This document shows positions 8,718 to 16,532 of a stretch of DNA of 64,000 nucleotides, piece by piece. The notes under the pieces were generated by a model. It was not told the origin of the DNA. It saw nothing but the letters and a program-made list of their open reading frames with translations, and ran no database searches. This DNA is from Streptomyces lavendofoliae. GTDB taxonomy: Bacteria > Actinomycetota > Actinomycetes > Streptomycetales > Streptomycetaceae. Numbering within the stretch: position 1 is the stretch's first letter; every line of letters starts with the position of its first letter. A program made the translations under genes and the position numbers. The stretch spans positions 496,001 through 560,000 of the forward strand of contig NZ_BMTP01000001.1 in the NCBI RefSeq assembly GCF_014649735.1. Reading direction: 5' to 3'.

Positions 8718-9034
8718 TGCCCTTCGTCCGAGCCTGCGGGCTGAGCGAGCTGGAGGAGGACACCCCGAAGCGGGTGGAACTCGACGGCACGCCCGTCTCC
8801 GTCGTCCGGACCGAGGGCGAGGTGTTCGCGATCCACGACATCTGCTCGCACGCGAACGTCTCGCTGTCGGAGGGCGAGGTCGAGGACTGCCAGATCGAGT
8901 GCTGGCTGCACGGATCCGCCTTCGACCTCCGCACCGGCAAGCCGTCCGGCCTTCCCGCGACGCGCCCCGTCCCCGTATACCCCGTAAAGATCGAAGGGGA
9001 CGATGTGCTCGTCTCCGTCACCCAGGAGTCCTGA
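8717..9034 (+). CDS. Rieske-type ferredoxin of the suf operon
   Basis: A 105-residue soluble Rieske [2Fe-2S] protein. The two ligand boxes are C43-x-H45 (CSHANVS) and C62-x2-H65 (CWLHGSAF), spaced as in dioxygenase-type ferredoxins (NirD/BphF group). It is usually annotated as a non-heme iron oxygenase ferredoxin subunit, but its place between sufD and sufC, with one-base overlap upstream and 7 bases downstream, points to a role in or reporting on cluster assembly, perhaps electron supply. No oxygenase subunit is nearby. The exact partner is not known. Confidence 0.9.
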   Translation: MPFVRACGLSELEEDTPKRVELDGTPVSVVRTEGEVFAIHDICSHANVSLSEGEVEDCQIECWLHGSAFDLRTGKPSGLPATRPVPVYPVKIEGDDVLVSVTQES

Positions 9035-9041
9035 GTCACCC

Positions 9042-9806
9042 ATGGCAACGCTTGAAATCCGCGACCTGCACGTCTCCGTCGAGGCCGACAACGCCACGAA
9101 GGAGATCCTCAAGGGCGTCGACCTGACCGTGAAGCAGGGCGAGACCCACGCCATCATGGGCCCCAACGGCTCCGGCAAGTCGACGCTCGCGTACTCCCTC
9201 GCCGGTCACCCCAAGTACACGATCACCGGCGGCACCGTCACCCTCGACGGCGAGGACGTCCTGGAGATGTCCGTCGACGAGCGCGCCCGCGCCGGCCTCT
9301 TCCTCGCCATGCAGTACCCGGTGGAGATCCCCGGCGTCTCGGTGAGCAACTTCCTGCGCACCTCCGCCACCGCCGTCCGCGGCGAGGCCCCCAAGCTGCG
9401 CACCTGGGTGAAGGAGGTCAAGGAGGCCATGCAGCGCCTCAACATGGACCCGGCCTTCGCCGAGCGCAACGTCAACGAGGGCTTCTCCGGCGGTGAGAAG
9501 AAGCGCCACGAGATCCTCCAGCTGGAGCTCCTCCGGCCGAAGATCGCCATCCTCGACGAGACGGACTCCGGCCTCGACGTCGACGCGCTGCGCATCGTCT
9601 CCGAGGGCGTCAACCGCGTCCGCGAGTCCGGCGACGTCGGCACCCTGCTGATCACCCACTACACGCGCATCCTGCGCTACATCAAGCCGGACCACGTCCA
9701 CGTCTTCGCAGGCGGCCGGATCGTCGAGTCGGGCGGCCCCGAGCTCGCCGACAAGCTGGAGGCGGAGGGCTACGAGTCCTACACGAAGGGTGGCGCATCC
9801 GCGTGA
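9042..9806 (+). CDS. sufC: Fe-S cluster assembly ATPase SufC
   Basis: A 254-residue ABC-type ATPase that drives the SufBCD scaffold; it is cytoplasmic and has no membrane partner. Motifs are Walker A GPNGSGKSTL (near residue 36), the SufC-specific signature FSGGEKKRHEILQ, Walker B AILDETDSGLD and the H-loop LLITHYTR. Length is standard. The ATG 9042 begins MATLEIRDLHV; upstream in-frame codons lie inside the Rieske gene. The stop overlaps the GTG of sufS (GTGA at 9803-9806). Confidence 0.96.
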   Translation: MATLEIRDLHVSVEADNATKEILKGVDLTVKQGETHAIMGPNGSGKSTLAYSLAGHPKYTITGGTVTLDGEDVLEMSVDERARAGLFLAMQYPVEIPGVSVSNFLRTSATAVRGEAPKLRTWVKEVKEAMQRLNMDPAFAERNVNEGFSGGEKKRHEILQLELLRPKIAILDETDSGLDVDALRIVSEGVNRVRESGDVGTLLITHYTRILRYIKPDHVHVFAGGRIVESGGPELADKLEAEGYESYTKGGASA

Positions 9807-11059
9807 CACAGCTGCCGGGCCTCCTCGACACCGAGGCGCTCCGCAAGGACTTCCCGATCCTCGACCGGGTGCTCCACGACGGCAAGAAGCTCGTGTACCT
9901 GGACAACGCGGCGACCTCGCAGACGCCGCGCCAGGTCATCGACGCCGTCAGCGAGTACTACGAGCGGCACAACGCCAACGTGCACCGCGGCGTGCACGTG
10001 CTGGCCGAGGAGGCCACGGCGCTGTACGAGGGAGCGCGCGACAAGGTCGCCGCCTTCATCAACGCGCCCAGCCGGGACGAGGTGATCTTCACCAAGAACG
10101 CCTCGGAGTCGCTCAACCTCGTCGCCAACATGCTGGGCTGGGCCGACGAGCCCTACCGCGTCGACCGTGAGACCGAGATCGTCATCACGGAGATGGAGCA
10201 CCACTCCAACATCGTTCCGTGGCAGCTGCTCTCGCAGCGCACCGGCGCGAAGCTGAAGTGGTTCGGGCTGACCGACGACGGCCGTCTCGACCTGTCGAAC
10301 ATCGACGAGATCATCACCGAGAAGACGAAGATCGTCTCCTTCACGCTGGTCTCGAACATCATGGGCACCGTCAACCCGGTCGAGGCGATAGTGCGCCGCG
10401 CCCAGGACGTCGGCGCCCTGGTGCTGATCGACGCCTCGCAGGCCGCGCCGCACATGCCGCTGGACGTGCAGGCCCTCCAGGCCGACTTCGTCGCCTTCAC
10501 CGGCCACAAGATGTGCGGTCCGACCGGCATCGGCGTGCTGTGGGGCCGCCAGGAGCTGCTGGAGGACCTCCCGCCGTTCCTCGGTGGCGGCGAGATGATC
10601 GAGACCGTCTCCATGAGTTCGTCGACCTACGCCCCGGCACCGCACAAGTTCGAGGCGGGCACGCCCCCGATCGCGCAGGCCGTGGGTCTCGGCGCGGCGG
10701 TGGACTACCTCACCTCGATCGGCATGGAGAACGTCGCGCGCCACGAGCACGCGATCACCGAGTACGCGGTCCGCCGCCTCCAGGAGGTCCCGGACCTGCG
10801 GATCATCGGCCCGGTGACGGCCGAGGACCGCGGCGCGGCGATCTCCTTCGTCCTCGGCGACATCCACCCGCACGACGTCGGCCAGGTCCTCGACGAGCAG
10901 GGCATCGCCGTCCGGGTCGGCCACCACTGCGCCCGGCCGGTCTGCCTGCGGTACGGAATTCCTGCGACCACGCGGGCGTCGTTCTATCTGTACTCCACTC
11001 CGGCCGAGGTCGACGCCCTGGTCGAGGGACTGGAGCACGTCCGGAACTTCTTCGGCTAG
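9803..11059 (+). CDS. sufS: Cysteine desulfurase SufS
   Basis: A 418-residue PLP enzyme that takes sulfur from cysteine as a persulfide and hands it to SufU. The PLP lysine is K236 in AFTGHKMCGPTG and the sulfur-carrying cysteine is C376 in RVGHHCARPVC. The N-terminal LVYLDNAATSQTPRQV and NVHRGVHVLAEEAT match type II (SufS/CsdA) desulfurases. It starts with GTG overlapping the sufC stop, so it is translationally coupled. The next gene, sufU, begins 8 bases after its stop with GGAGCGGG between. Confidence 0.96.
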   Translation: MTQLPGLLDTEALRKDFPILDRVLHDGKKLVYLDNAATSQTPRQVIDAVSEYYERHNANVHRGVHVLAEEATALYEGARDKVAAFINAPSRDEVIFTKNASESLNLVANMLGWADEPYRVDRETEIVITEMEHHSNIVPWQLLSQRTGAKLKWFGLTDDGRLDLSNIDEIITEKTKIVSFTLVSNIMGTVNPVEAIVRRAQDVGALVLIDASQAAPHMPLDVQALQADFVAFTGHKMCGPTGIGVLWGRQELLEDLPPFLGGGEMIETVSMSSSTYAPAPHKFEAGTPPIAQAVGLGAAVDYLTSIGMENVARHEHAITEYAVRRLQEVPDLRIIGPVTAEDRGAAISFVLGDIHPHDVGQVLDEQGIAVRVGHHCARPVCLRYGIPATTRASFYLYSTPAEVDALVEGLEHVRNFFG

Positions 11060-11067
11060 GAGCGGGT

Positions 11068-11532
11068 GTGAAGCTGGATTCGATGTACCAGGACGTCATC
11101 CTGGATCACTACAAGCATCCGCACGGGCGGGGCTTGCGGGACGGCGACGCCGAGGTGCACCACGTCAACCCGACGTGCGGCGACGAGATCACGCTGCGCG
11201 TGAAGTACGACGGTTCGCGGATCGCGGACGTGTCGTACGAGGGCCAGGGCTGTTCCATCAGCCAGGCGTCCGCCTCCGTCCTGAACGAACTCCTCGTGGG
11301 CAAGGAGCTCGCCGAGGCGCAGCGTATCCAGGCCACGTTCCTGGAGCTGATGCAGTCCAAGGGCAAGGTCGAGCCCGACGACGCGATGGAGGAGGTGCTG
11401 GAGGACGCGGTCGCGTTCGCCGGCGTCTCCAAGTACCCGGCCCGGGTCAAGTGCGCCCTGCTGAGCTGGATGGCCTGGAAGGACGCGACCGCCCAGGCGA
11501 TGGGCGACGGCGCGGAGAGGAAGACGGCATGA
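11068..11532 (+). CDS. sufU: Sulfur-transfer protein SufU
   Basis: A 154-residue IscU-like protein of the SufU type, which in Gram-positive bacteria accepts persulfide sulfur from SufS at a zinc site rather than serving as scaffold. The ligand cysteines are C37 (NPTCGDE, with D39), C62 (GQGCSISQ) and C129 (KCALLSW). The insertion between the second and third cysteine, typical of SufU and absent in IscU, is present. The start is GTG 11068, after the ribosome site AGGAGCGGG. The stop overlaps the start of the DUF59 gene. Confidence 0.95.
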   Translation: MKLDSMYQDVILDHYKHPHGRGLRDGDAEVHHVNPTCGDEITLRVKYDGSRIADVSYEGQGCSISQASASVLNELLVGKELAEAQRIQATFLELMQSKGKVEPDDAMEEVLEDAVAFAGVSKYPARVKCALLSWMAWKDATAQAMGDGAERKTA

Positions 11533-11867
11533 GCGAGAACCAGACGGCCGAGATGAAGCCGGCGTCCGAGGAGGAGGTCCGCGAGGCGCTGTACGACGTC
11601 GTCGACCCCGAGCTGGGCATCGACGTCGTCAACCTCGGCCTCATCTACGGCATCCACATCGACGACTCCAACATCGCGACGCTGGACATGACGCTGACGT
11701 CGGCGGCCTGTCCGCTGACCGACGTGATCGAGGACCAGGCGAAGGCCGCGACGGACGGCATCGTCAACGAACTGAAGATCAACTGGGTCTGGATGCCGCC
11801 GTGGGGCCCGGACAAGATCACGGACGACGGCCGCGAGCAGCTGCGCGCGCTCGGGTTCAACGTCTGA
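11529..11867 (+). CDS. MIP18/DUF59 metal-sulfur cluster assembly factor (SufT-like)
   Basis: A 112-residue protein of the DUF59 (PaaD/MIP18) family that helps Fe-S carrier maturation and in actinobacteria closes the suf operon. Recognisable parts are VDPELGIDVVNLGLIYGI, the cysteine loop MTLTSAACPLTDVI and the C-terminal WMPPWGPDKITDDGREQL. It starts at ATG 11529 within the sufU stop. A 17-pair hairpin begins 52 bases after its stop, which probably ends the operon. Confidence 0.92.
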   Translation: MSENQTAEMKPASEEEVREALYDVVDPELGIDVVNLGLIYGIHIDDSNIATLDMTLTSAACPLTDVIEDQAKAATDGIVNELKINWVWMPPWGPDKITDDGREQLRALGFNV

Positions 11868-11918
11868 TCCAGGCGCCCGGTCCCACGGGACCACGGCACC
11901 TCCGGTTTTTCGGCTGCG

Positions 11919-11957
11919 ACGGCCATGCCCGCCAGGCACACTGGCGGGCATGGCCGT
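11919..11957 (+). terminator. Perfect 17-bp hairpin ending the suf operon
   Basis: ACGGCCATGCCCGCCAG (11919-11935) is the exact reverse complement of 11941-11957, with a five-base loop. This is a strong G+C-rich terminator-like hairpin without a U-tract, as usual in Streptomyces. Its right arm contains the ATG (11950-11952) of the next gene, so the same stem would hide that start codon in any read-through message. Confidence 0.75.
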
Positions 11958-12315
11958 TTCCCTGTACCAGATCGCCATCGACGCCCACGACGCCCCGGCC
12001 CTCGCCCGGTTCTGGACCGGGGTCCTGGACTGGCGGGTCCTCTACGAGGACGACGAGGAGGTCGTCATCGGGGCGGACGAGCACGCGATGCCGGGCATCG
12101 TCCTCCTCCCCGTACCCGAGGGGAAGACGGTCAAGAACCGGCTGCACCTGGACCTGACGCCCGACGACCAGGACGCCGAGGTGGAGCGGATCATCGGCCT
12201 CGGGGCCCGGCGGGTGGACGTCGGGCAGGGCGACGACGTGACCTGGGTGGTCCTGGCGGACCCCGAGGGCAACGAGTTCTGCGTCCTGCGGCCGAAGAAG
12301 TCCCTCACGGGGTGA
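11950..12315 (+). CDS. VOC (glyoxalase/dioxygenase fold) protein
   Basis: A 121-residue single VOC-fold protein of the kind found as half-modules of glyoxalase I and bleomycin-resistance proteins. The N-terminus LYQIAIDAHDAPALARFWTG and the C-terminal WVVLADPEGNEFCVL are the two typical repeats; possible metal residues are H in NRLHLDL and E in EGNEF. The substrate is unknown. The ATG lies in the right arm of a 17-bp hairpin and there is no separate ribosome site, so translation from an operon read-through transcript should be blocked, while a message beginning at the ATG would be free of the stem. Its end overlaps the convergent neighbour by 11 bases. Confidence 0.82.
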   Translation: MAVSLYQIAIDAHDAPALARFWTGVLDWRVLYEDDEEVVIGADEHAMPGIVLLPVPEGKTVKNRLHLDLTPDDQDAEVERIIGLGARRVDVGQGDDVTWVVLADPEGNEFCVLRPKKSLTG

Positions 12316-13417
12316 GGCCGCCCGGCCGCACGCCGGCGGCCTCGGCCAGCGCGGGCGCCAGGTTCTCCTCGCGGATGCGCCGGTCGACGTACAGCAGGGC
12401 CGTGACCAGCTGGGGGAAGGCGGCCGTGACGATCTGCGCGACGAGCTGGGCGAGCAGGGCGAAGGCGAGCGTGGTGACCAGCAGGGTCACGACCAGGGTG
12501 GTGTCGGGCGAGGCGTCCGACAGGCCCGCGCCGGGCAGGGCGCTCAGGAACTGGAACGGCAGCTGGATGAGGTATCCGGTCACGGCCGCCATGAGCGACG
12601 CCAGCAGTGTGATCCCGAACGTCCGCCACCAGGCGCCCCGCACCAGCCGCGAGGAGCGCCGCAGCGCGGCGACCGCCCCCCGCCCCTCGAAGACGGCGGC
12701 GGCCGGGGCGAAGCTGAAGCGCACCCACAGCCAGATCGCCGGCGGACCGGTGACCAGCACGCCGACCACCCCCGCCAGCGCCCACCAGCCGGCGCCCGGA
12801 TATTCCTGGGGCGGGGCCAGGAGCGCCACGAACATCCCGACCAGCGCGAGGGCCATCAGCAGGAGCGGGACCGCCGCTATCAGGCCCGTCAGCAGCACCG
12901 TGCCCAGCACCGCCCCCAGCCGGGACCGCACCCGGCGCCACACGGTGCCGATGGTCGTGGGGCGGCCCAGGACGGCGTCCTGGAGGACGGCGGGGCAGCT
13001 CGCGTAGACCACCGCGTTGGCAGTCAGCAGGAGCAGCGTGCCGAGGGCGTACAGGCCGCCGAAGGCGCCCAGCAGCGTCGGTAGGTCGTCCCGCCCCGCG
13101 TCCTCCAGCCGGTCCCGGAGCGCCAGGAAGGCGAGGACCAGGCCGCCGCCGAGGACCACGGTGGCCGTGCCGTAGGCCGCGAAGGCCAGGCCGAGCAGCT
13201 GCTTCCAGTGGCGTCCGAGCGTGGCGAGCGCGCCGCTGAGGAGGTCGGAGACGGAGAGCGGGGCGAGAGGGACGACGCCCGGCTCGGGCGGCGGGGGAGG
13301 GGGCGTCCAGCCGCCGCCCCAGCCGTAGGGGCCGCCGGGCGGCGGTCCGGCGGGCGGTCCCGGCGGCGGTCCGGCGGGCGGTCCGGCCGGCGGCCCCCAC
13401 CCCGTGTGCTGCGACAT
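12305..13417 (-). CDS. Multi-pass membrane protein with proline-rich N-terminus
   Basis: A 370-residue protein. The first 45 residues are repeats of PPAG and PPPG with runs of proline, typical of actinobacterial membrane proteins with a disordered cytoplasmic tail. From about residue 60 there are five or six hydrophobic helices arranged as in the glycerophosphodiester-phosphodiesterase membrane-domain (YciC-like) group: GALATLGRHWKQLLGLAF, LLLTANAVVYASCPAVLQDAVLGRP, then LRRSSRLVRGAWWRTFGITLLA and a C-terminal LYVDRRIREENLAP. It has no catalytic motif. Starts at ATG 13417 with GGGGAACGGGG just upstream. Function unknown. Confidence 0.75.
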   Translation of the reverse strand: MSQHTGWGPPAGPPAGPPPGPPAGPPPGGPYGWGGGWTPPPPPPEPGVVPLAPLSVSDLLSGALATLGRHWKQLLGLAFAAYGTATVVLGGGLVLAFLALRDRLEDAGRDDLPTLLGAFGGLYALGTLLLLTANAVVYASCPAVLQDAVLGRPTTIGTVWRRVRSRLGAVLGTVLLTGLIAAVPLLLMALALVGMFVALLAPPQEYPGAGWWALAGVVGVLVTGPPAIWLWVRFSFAPAAAVFEGRGAVAALRRSSRLVRGAWWRTFGITLLASLMAAVTGYLIQLPFQFLSALPGAGLSDASPDTTLVVTLLVTTLAFALLAQLVAQIVTAAFPQLVTALLYVDRRIREENLAPALAEAAGVRPGGLTP

Positions 13418-13579
13418 GCGTCCCCGTTCCCCTCGTACTGGTGTGTGACTGCCGTGCACACGGTAGCCGCCGGGTGAGTGCGCTCGGCGCGCACGCGGTC
13501 CCGACGGCGCGGAGTACGCCCCGGGACGCGGGCCGGCCGATCGCCGTGAACCCGGCGGGACCCCGCGGGGAACAGGGGT

Positions 13580-13795
13580 GTGACCACACCCGCCAGAGAC
13601 GGAGATCCCGTGACCGGCCCGCCGGACAACGACGCCGGTGTCAGCGCCGCGTCCCCGAACCGCCCGGAGGCATTCGCCGAGCCGTACCACCGGTACGCGC
13701 CGGCATCCACCGGTACGCCACCCGGCGCCTCGGGGACACGGTCGCCGACGACATCACCGCCGGAACCCTCCTCGCCCGGCCCGCTCCGGTACGGG
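13580..13795 (+). pseudogene. Degraded ECF sigma factor N-terminus (frameshifted, truncated)
   Basis: From ATG 13580 the frame reads a normal ECF sigma factor start, ending with RPEAFAEPYHRYAPA at about 13702. Family resemblance then continues in the next frame as IHRYATRRLGDTVADDITAG (about 13704-13765), which is the rest of sigma region 2.1-2.2. One base appears to be missing at GCGCCGGC/ATCCAC. After about 13790 the similarity stops and no region 2.4 or region 4 follows. It is therefore a remnant. It lies between the membrane protein and dapD. Confidence 0.65.
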
Positions 13796-13865
13796 GGCGC
13801 GGGGCGGGCGACCGGGAGATGAGACCGGTTCGCCCGGGCGGCGGGGCGCCGGTTAGGTTTCTGGC

Positions 13866-14849
13866 ATGACTTCTGCACCCCGTACCACCGGCGCCGTCGC
13901 CGCCGGCCTCGCCACCATCGCCGGCGACGGCACCGTTCTCGACACCTGGTTCCCGGCCCCCGAGCTCGTCGCCGAGCCGGGACCCGCGGGGACCGAGCGG
14001 CTCACCTCCGACCAGGCCGTGAACCTCCTCGGCGAGGGCGCCGCCAAGGCCCTCGGCGTCGACGCGCGGCGCGGCGTCGAGGTCGTCGCCGTCCGTACCG
14101 TCATCGCCTCGCTCGACGACAAGCCGCTGGACGCCCACGACGCCTACCTGCGCCTGCACCTGCTCAGCCACCGGCTGGTCAAGCCGCACGGGCAGAACCT
14201 GGACGGCGTCTTCGGGCTGCTCGCCAACGTCGCCTGGACCTCGCTGGGGCCCGTGGCGGTCGACGACGTGGAGAAGGTCCGGCTGAACGCCCGCGCCGAG
14301 GGCCTGCACCTCCAGGTCACCAGCGTCGACAAGTTCCCGCGCATGACGGACTACGTCGCGCCCAAGGGTGTCCGCATCGCCGACGCCGACCGCGTCCGGC
14401 TCGGCGCGCACCTGGCCGCCGGGACGACCGTCATGCACGAGGGCTTCGTCAACTTCAACGCCGGCACGCTCGGCACCTCGATGGTCGAGGGCCGCATCTC
14501 CGCGGGCGTCGTCATCGGCGACGGCAGCGACATCGGCGGCGGGGCCTCCACCATGGGCACCCTGTCCGGCGGCGGCAACGTCGTCATCTCCGTCGGCGAG
14601 CGCTGCCTGATCGGTGCCGAGGCGGGCGTCGGCATCGCGCTCGGCGACGAGTGCGTCGTCGAGGCCGGCCTCTACATCACCGCCGGAACGCGCGTGACGA
14701 TGCCGGACGGTCAGATCGTCAAGGCGCGCGAGCTGTCCGGCGCGTCGAACATCCTCTTCCGCCGCAACTCGGTCACCGGCACCGTGGAGGCCCGCCCCAA
14801 CAACGCGGTGTGGGGCGGACTCAACGACATCCTCCACAGCCACAACTGA
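13866..14849 (+). CDS. dapD: Tetrahydrodipicolinate N-succinyltransferase
   Basis: A 327-residue acyltransferase of the succinylase branch of lysine and diaminopimelate synthesis; it joins succinyl-CoA to 2,3,4,5-tetrahydropyridine-2,6-dicarboxylate in the cytoplasm. The C-terminal half is a left-handed beta-helix built of hexapeptide repeats (for example [20 protein letters not shown], then [20 protein letters not shown] and [16 protein letters not shown] turns), ending [20 protein letters not shown], which matches the actinobacterial DapD type. It starts at ATG 13866 and stands alone, with about 90 bases to the next gene. Confidence 0.93.
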   Translation: MTSAPRTTGAVAAGLATIAGDGTVLDTWFPAPELVAEPGPAGTERLTSDQAVNLLGEGAAKALGVDARRGVEVVAVRTVIASLDDKPLDAHDAYLRLHLLSHRLVKPHGQNLDGVFGLLANVAWTSLGPVAVDDVEKVRLNARAEGLHLQVTSVDKFPRMTDYVAPKGVRIADADRVRLGAHLAAGTTVMHEGFVNFNAGTLGTSMVEGRISAGVVIGDGSDIGGGASTMGTLSGGGNVVISVGERCLIGAEAGVGIALGDECVVEAGLYITAGTRVTMPDGQIVKARELSGASNILFRRNSVTGTVEARPNNAVWGGLNDILHSHN

Positions 14850-14940
14850 ATCGTGTGAGGGTGCGTAACCTTTCCGCCACTCGGGTGGATAAGCAGGGCG
14901 CACACGATCGTACGAATCGGCGAGGCGAGGGACGGATCAT

Positions 14941-15147
14941 ATGAAAATCGGCAGGCTCATCATCCCGGGCCTCCTCGCGCTGGTGGCGGCGCTGGCGCCC
15001 GGTGCCGCCCACGCCGACGAGGCCCACCGCGCCTCGGGCCCAGGGCCCCACCTCACGCTGGTGTCGATCGGTCAGATCGACGACCCGATGGAGGACGTGC
15101 TGGAGCACGTCGCCGTCCTCGGTCACAACGAGGTCGTCGGTTCCTGA
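14941..15147 (+). CDS. Small secreted peptide
   Basis: A 68-residue protein with a clear Sec signal peptide (MKIGRLIIPGLLALVAALAP, cut after AHA near residue 26). The mature part of about 42 residues is acidic and has the segment LVSIGQIDDPMEDVLEHVAV. It has no cysteine, so it is neither a chaplin nor a disulfide-stapled peptide. A GCGAGGG ribosome site precedes the ATG and a long hairpin follows the stop, so it looks like a monocistronic unit. Function unknown. Confidence 0.78.
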   Translation: MKIGRLIIPGLLALVAALAPGAAHADEAHRASGPGPHLTLVSIGQIDDPMEDVLEHVAVLGHNEVVGS

Positions 15148-15164
15148 GCCGGTTCCTCGCACAC

Positions 15165-15207
15165 CGCCGCAGCCCGTCGGCCGCCTCCCGGCCGGCGGGC
15201 TGCGGCG
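15165..15207 (+). terminator. Rho-independent-like hairpin (19-bp stem)
   Basis: CGCCGCAGCCCGTCGGCCG at 15165-15183 pairs with 15189-15207 over 19 positions (18 Watson-Crick and one G-U) around the loop CCTCC. It begins 17 bases after the stop of the secreted peptide gene. There is no poly-U tail, as is usual in this genus. Confidence 0.8.
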
Positions 15208-15343
15208 TTCGCGTGCGCGGACCGGGGCACCGTCCGTCCAGCGGCTCCCCCGGGGCCGGGGAGCGGAAGCCGGCCGGCGCACGACGTCGTAGGCGTTCTT
15301 GATTCTCACGCGGTCATGGGTGAGCGCTGCTGAAGAGTGGGCT

Positions 15344-15369
15344 GGTTGCGCGGTCGCTCGACGGGGTAC
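15344..15369 (+). promoter_or_regulatory. Sigma-B-like promoter of the holin/DUF3618/DUF4235 operon
   Basis: GGTT (15344-15347), 16 bases, then GGGTAC (15364-15369) fits the Streptomyces sigma-B consensus GNNT-N14/16-GGGTAY. It lies 35 bases upstream of the GTG start at 15405, with GGGAGG as ribosome site between. This suggests osmotic or general-stress control of the three membrane-associated genes. Confidence 0.55.
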
Positions 15370-15404
15370 CCGATGCTTCCCGTACGAGATGGGAGGCGAT
15401 CCGC

Positions 15405-15794
15405 GTGGCCGGAGAACCGTCGGTCGGCGAGCTGGTGAAGCAGGCGTCTGAACAGCTCTCCGACCTGGTGAAGACCGAGATGCGCACCGCGCAGGCCGAG
15501 ATGATGCAGAAGGGGAAGCGCGCCGGCAAGGGCGGCGGGATGCTGGGGGCCGCGGCGGCCGTCGGCTACGTCGGCCTCATCGGGGTGTGGGCGACCGTGG
15601 CCGCCGCGCTGGCGGTGGCGCTCGACGTGTGGGCCGCCGTGCTCATCGCGACCGTGCTGTTCCTGATCCTGGCCGGTGTCCTCGCCGTGCTGGGCCGCGC
15701 GCAGCTGAAGCGCGCCGTGCCGCCGAAGCCGGAGCGGGCGATCGACGGCGTGCGCTCGGACGTCCACGAGATCAAGGAGAGGGTCCACCGATGA
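15405..15794 (+). CDS. Phage-holin-superfamily (Actinobacterial holin-X/DUF1469) membrane protein
   Basis: A 129-residue protein with an amphipathic N-terminal helix (SVGELVKQASEQLSDLVKTE), two adjacent transmembrane helices (about residues 45-70 and 74-98) and a basic C-terminal helix ending HEIKERVHR. This is the Phage_holin_3_6/DUF1469 family, a chromosomal actinobacterial membrane protein despite its name. No lysis or phage genes surround it. The GTG start has GGGAGG eight bases up, and the stop overlaps the next ATG. Confidence 0.85.
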   Translation: MAGEPSVGELVKQASEQLSDLVKTEMRTAQAEMMQKGKRAGKGGGMLGAAAAVGYVGLIGVWATVAAALAVALDVWAAVLIATVLFLILAGVLAVLGRAQLKRAVPPKPERAIDGVRSDVHEIKERVHR

Positions 15795-16048
15795 CGCGGG
15801 ACACGCACCACACCCCTGGACCTGACGAACTCCGCCTCCAGGCGGCACGCAAGCGGCAGGAACTGGGCGAGACCATCGACCAGCTCATGGCCAAGACGGA
15901 CGTGAAGGCGCGCGCCGCCCACCTGGTGCACGACAAGACCCCGGAGCCGGTGCGTGAACACTCACGACCGCTCCTCGCGGCGGTCGCCGCCGTGGTGGTC
16001 GCGGGTGTGGTGCTCTGGCAGTTGCGACGCAGTGGAAAGTGGGGATGA
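15791..16048 (+). CDS. DUF3618 membrane-anchored protein
   Basis: An 85-residue protein with the DUF3618 entry motif DELRLQAARKRQELGETIDQ followed by LMAKTDVKARA and a single C-terminal transmembrane helix (LLAAVAAVVVAGVVLWQLRR). It is translationally coupled to the holin-family gene upstream and to the DUF4235 gene downstream. These three families occur together in many actinobacteria, so they probably form an envelope-associated unit. Molecular role unknown. Confidence 0.85.
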   Translation: MTRDTHHTPGPDELRLQAARKRQELGETIDQLMAKTDVKARAAHLVHDKTPEPVREHSRPLLAAVAAVVVAGVVLWQLRRSGKWG

Positions 16049-16338
16049 GGACGGGAATGGCGAAGCAGAAGAGGAAGCGCAAGCAGAAGCTGCTCTACCG
16101 GCCGGTGGGCATCTTGCTGGGCATGGCGAGCGGTGCCGTGGCCAGCACGCTGTTCGCCAAGGCGTGGGCGGCGATCGGGGACGGCGACGCCCCGGACGCC
16201 ATGGACGAGGAGCGGGAGTGGAAGGAGATCCTTCTCGCCGCCGCCGTCCAGGGCGCGATCTTCGCGGTGGTCAAGGCGGCGGTCGACCGCTCCGGCGCCA
16301 TGGGCGTCCGGCGCGTCACGGGCTCCTGGCCGGGCTGA
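16045..16338 (+). CDS. DUF4235 membrane protein
   Basis: A protein of about 97 residues. It has a lysine/arginine-rich start (MAKQKRKRKQKLLYRP), a first transmembrane helix with the DUF4235 motif PVGILLGMASGAVASTLFAK, an acidic middle DGDAPDAMDEEREWKEI and a second helix LLAAAVQGAIFAVVKAAVDR. The start at 16045 overlaps the DUF3618 stop (ATGA); ATG 16057 is an equal alternative. A 15-pair hairpin follows 42 bases after the stop and closes the operon. Confidence 0.85.
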   Translation: MRTGMAKQKRKRKQKLLYRPVGILLGMASGAVASTLFAKAWAAIGDGDAPDAMDEEREWKEILLAAAVQGAIFAVVKAAVDRSGAMGVRRVTGSWPG

Positions 16339-16379
16339 CCGGCGCAGAGCCGGGGGCGGGTGGCCGAGCCGCACCGGTG

Positions 16380-16412
16380 CGCGGCCGTATCCGGGATCCG
16401 GGTACGGCCGCG
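16380..16412 (+). terminator. Hairpin terminator of the DUF4235 operon
   Basis: CGCGGCCGTA (16380-16389) pairs with TACGGCCGCG (16403-16412), continued inward by a T-G pair and CCGG/CCGG around the three-base loop GAT, giving a 15-pair stem. Confidence 0.75.
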
Positions 16413-16532
16413 CGGCCGTGTCCGGACAAGGCCCCGCGGGTGGTTGACCTCGACCGCGCTTGACCTTTCAGCATGGTCATGGCCGCCCCGCACGGGGTGG
16501 CGCGGCGTCCGTCATCATCCGAGGGGACACCC

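Noticed and set aside
15405..15794. Phage holin, hence a prophage
   Set aside because: The protein belongs to a chromosomal actinobacterial holin-like family in an operon with DUF3618 and DUF4235; no integrase, capsid, tail or lysin genes are near.
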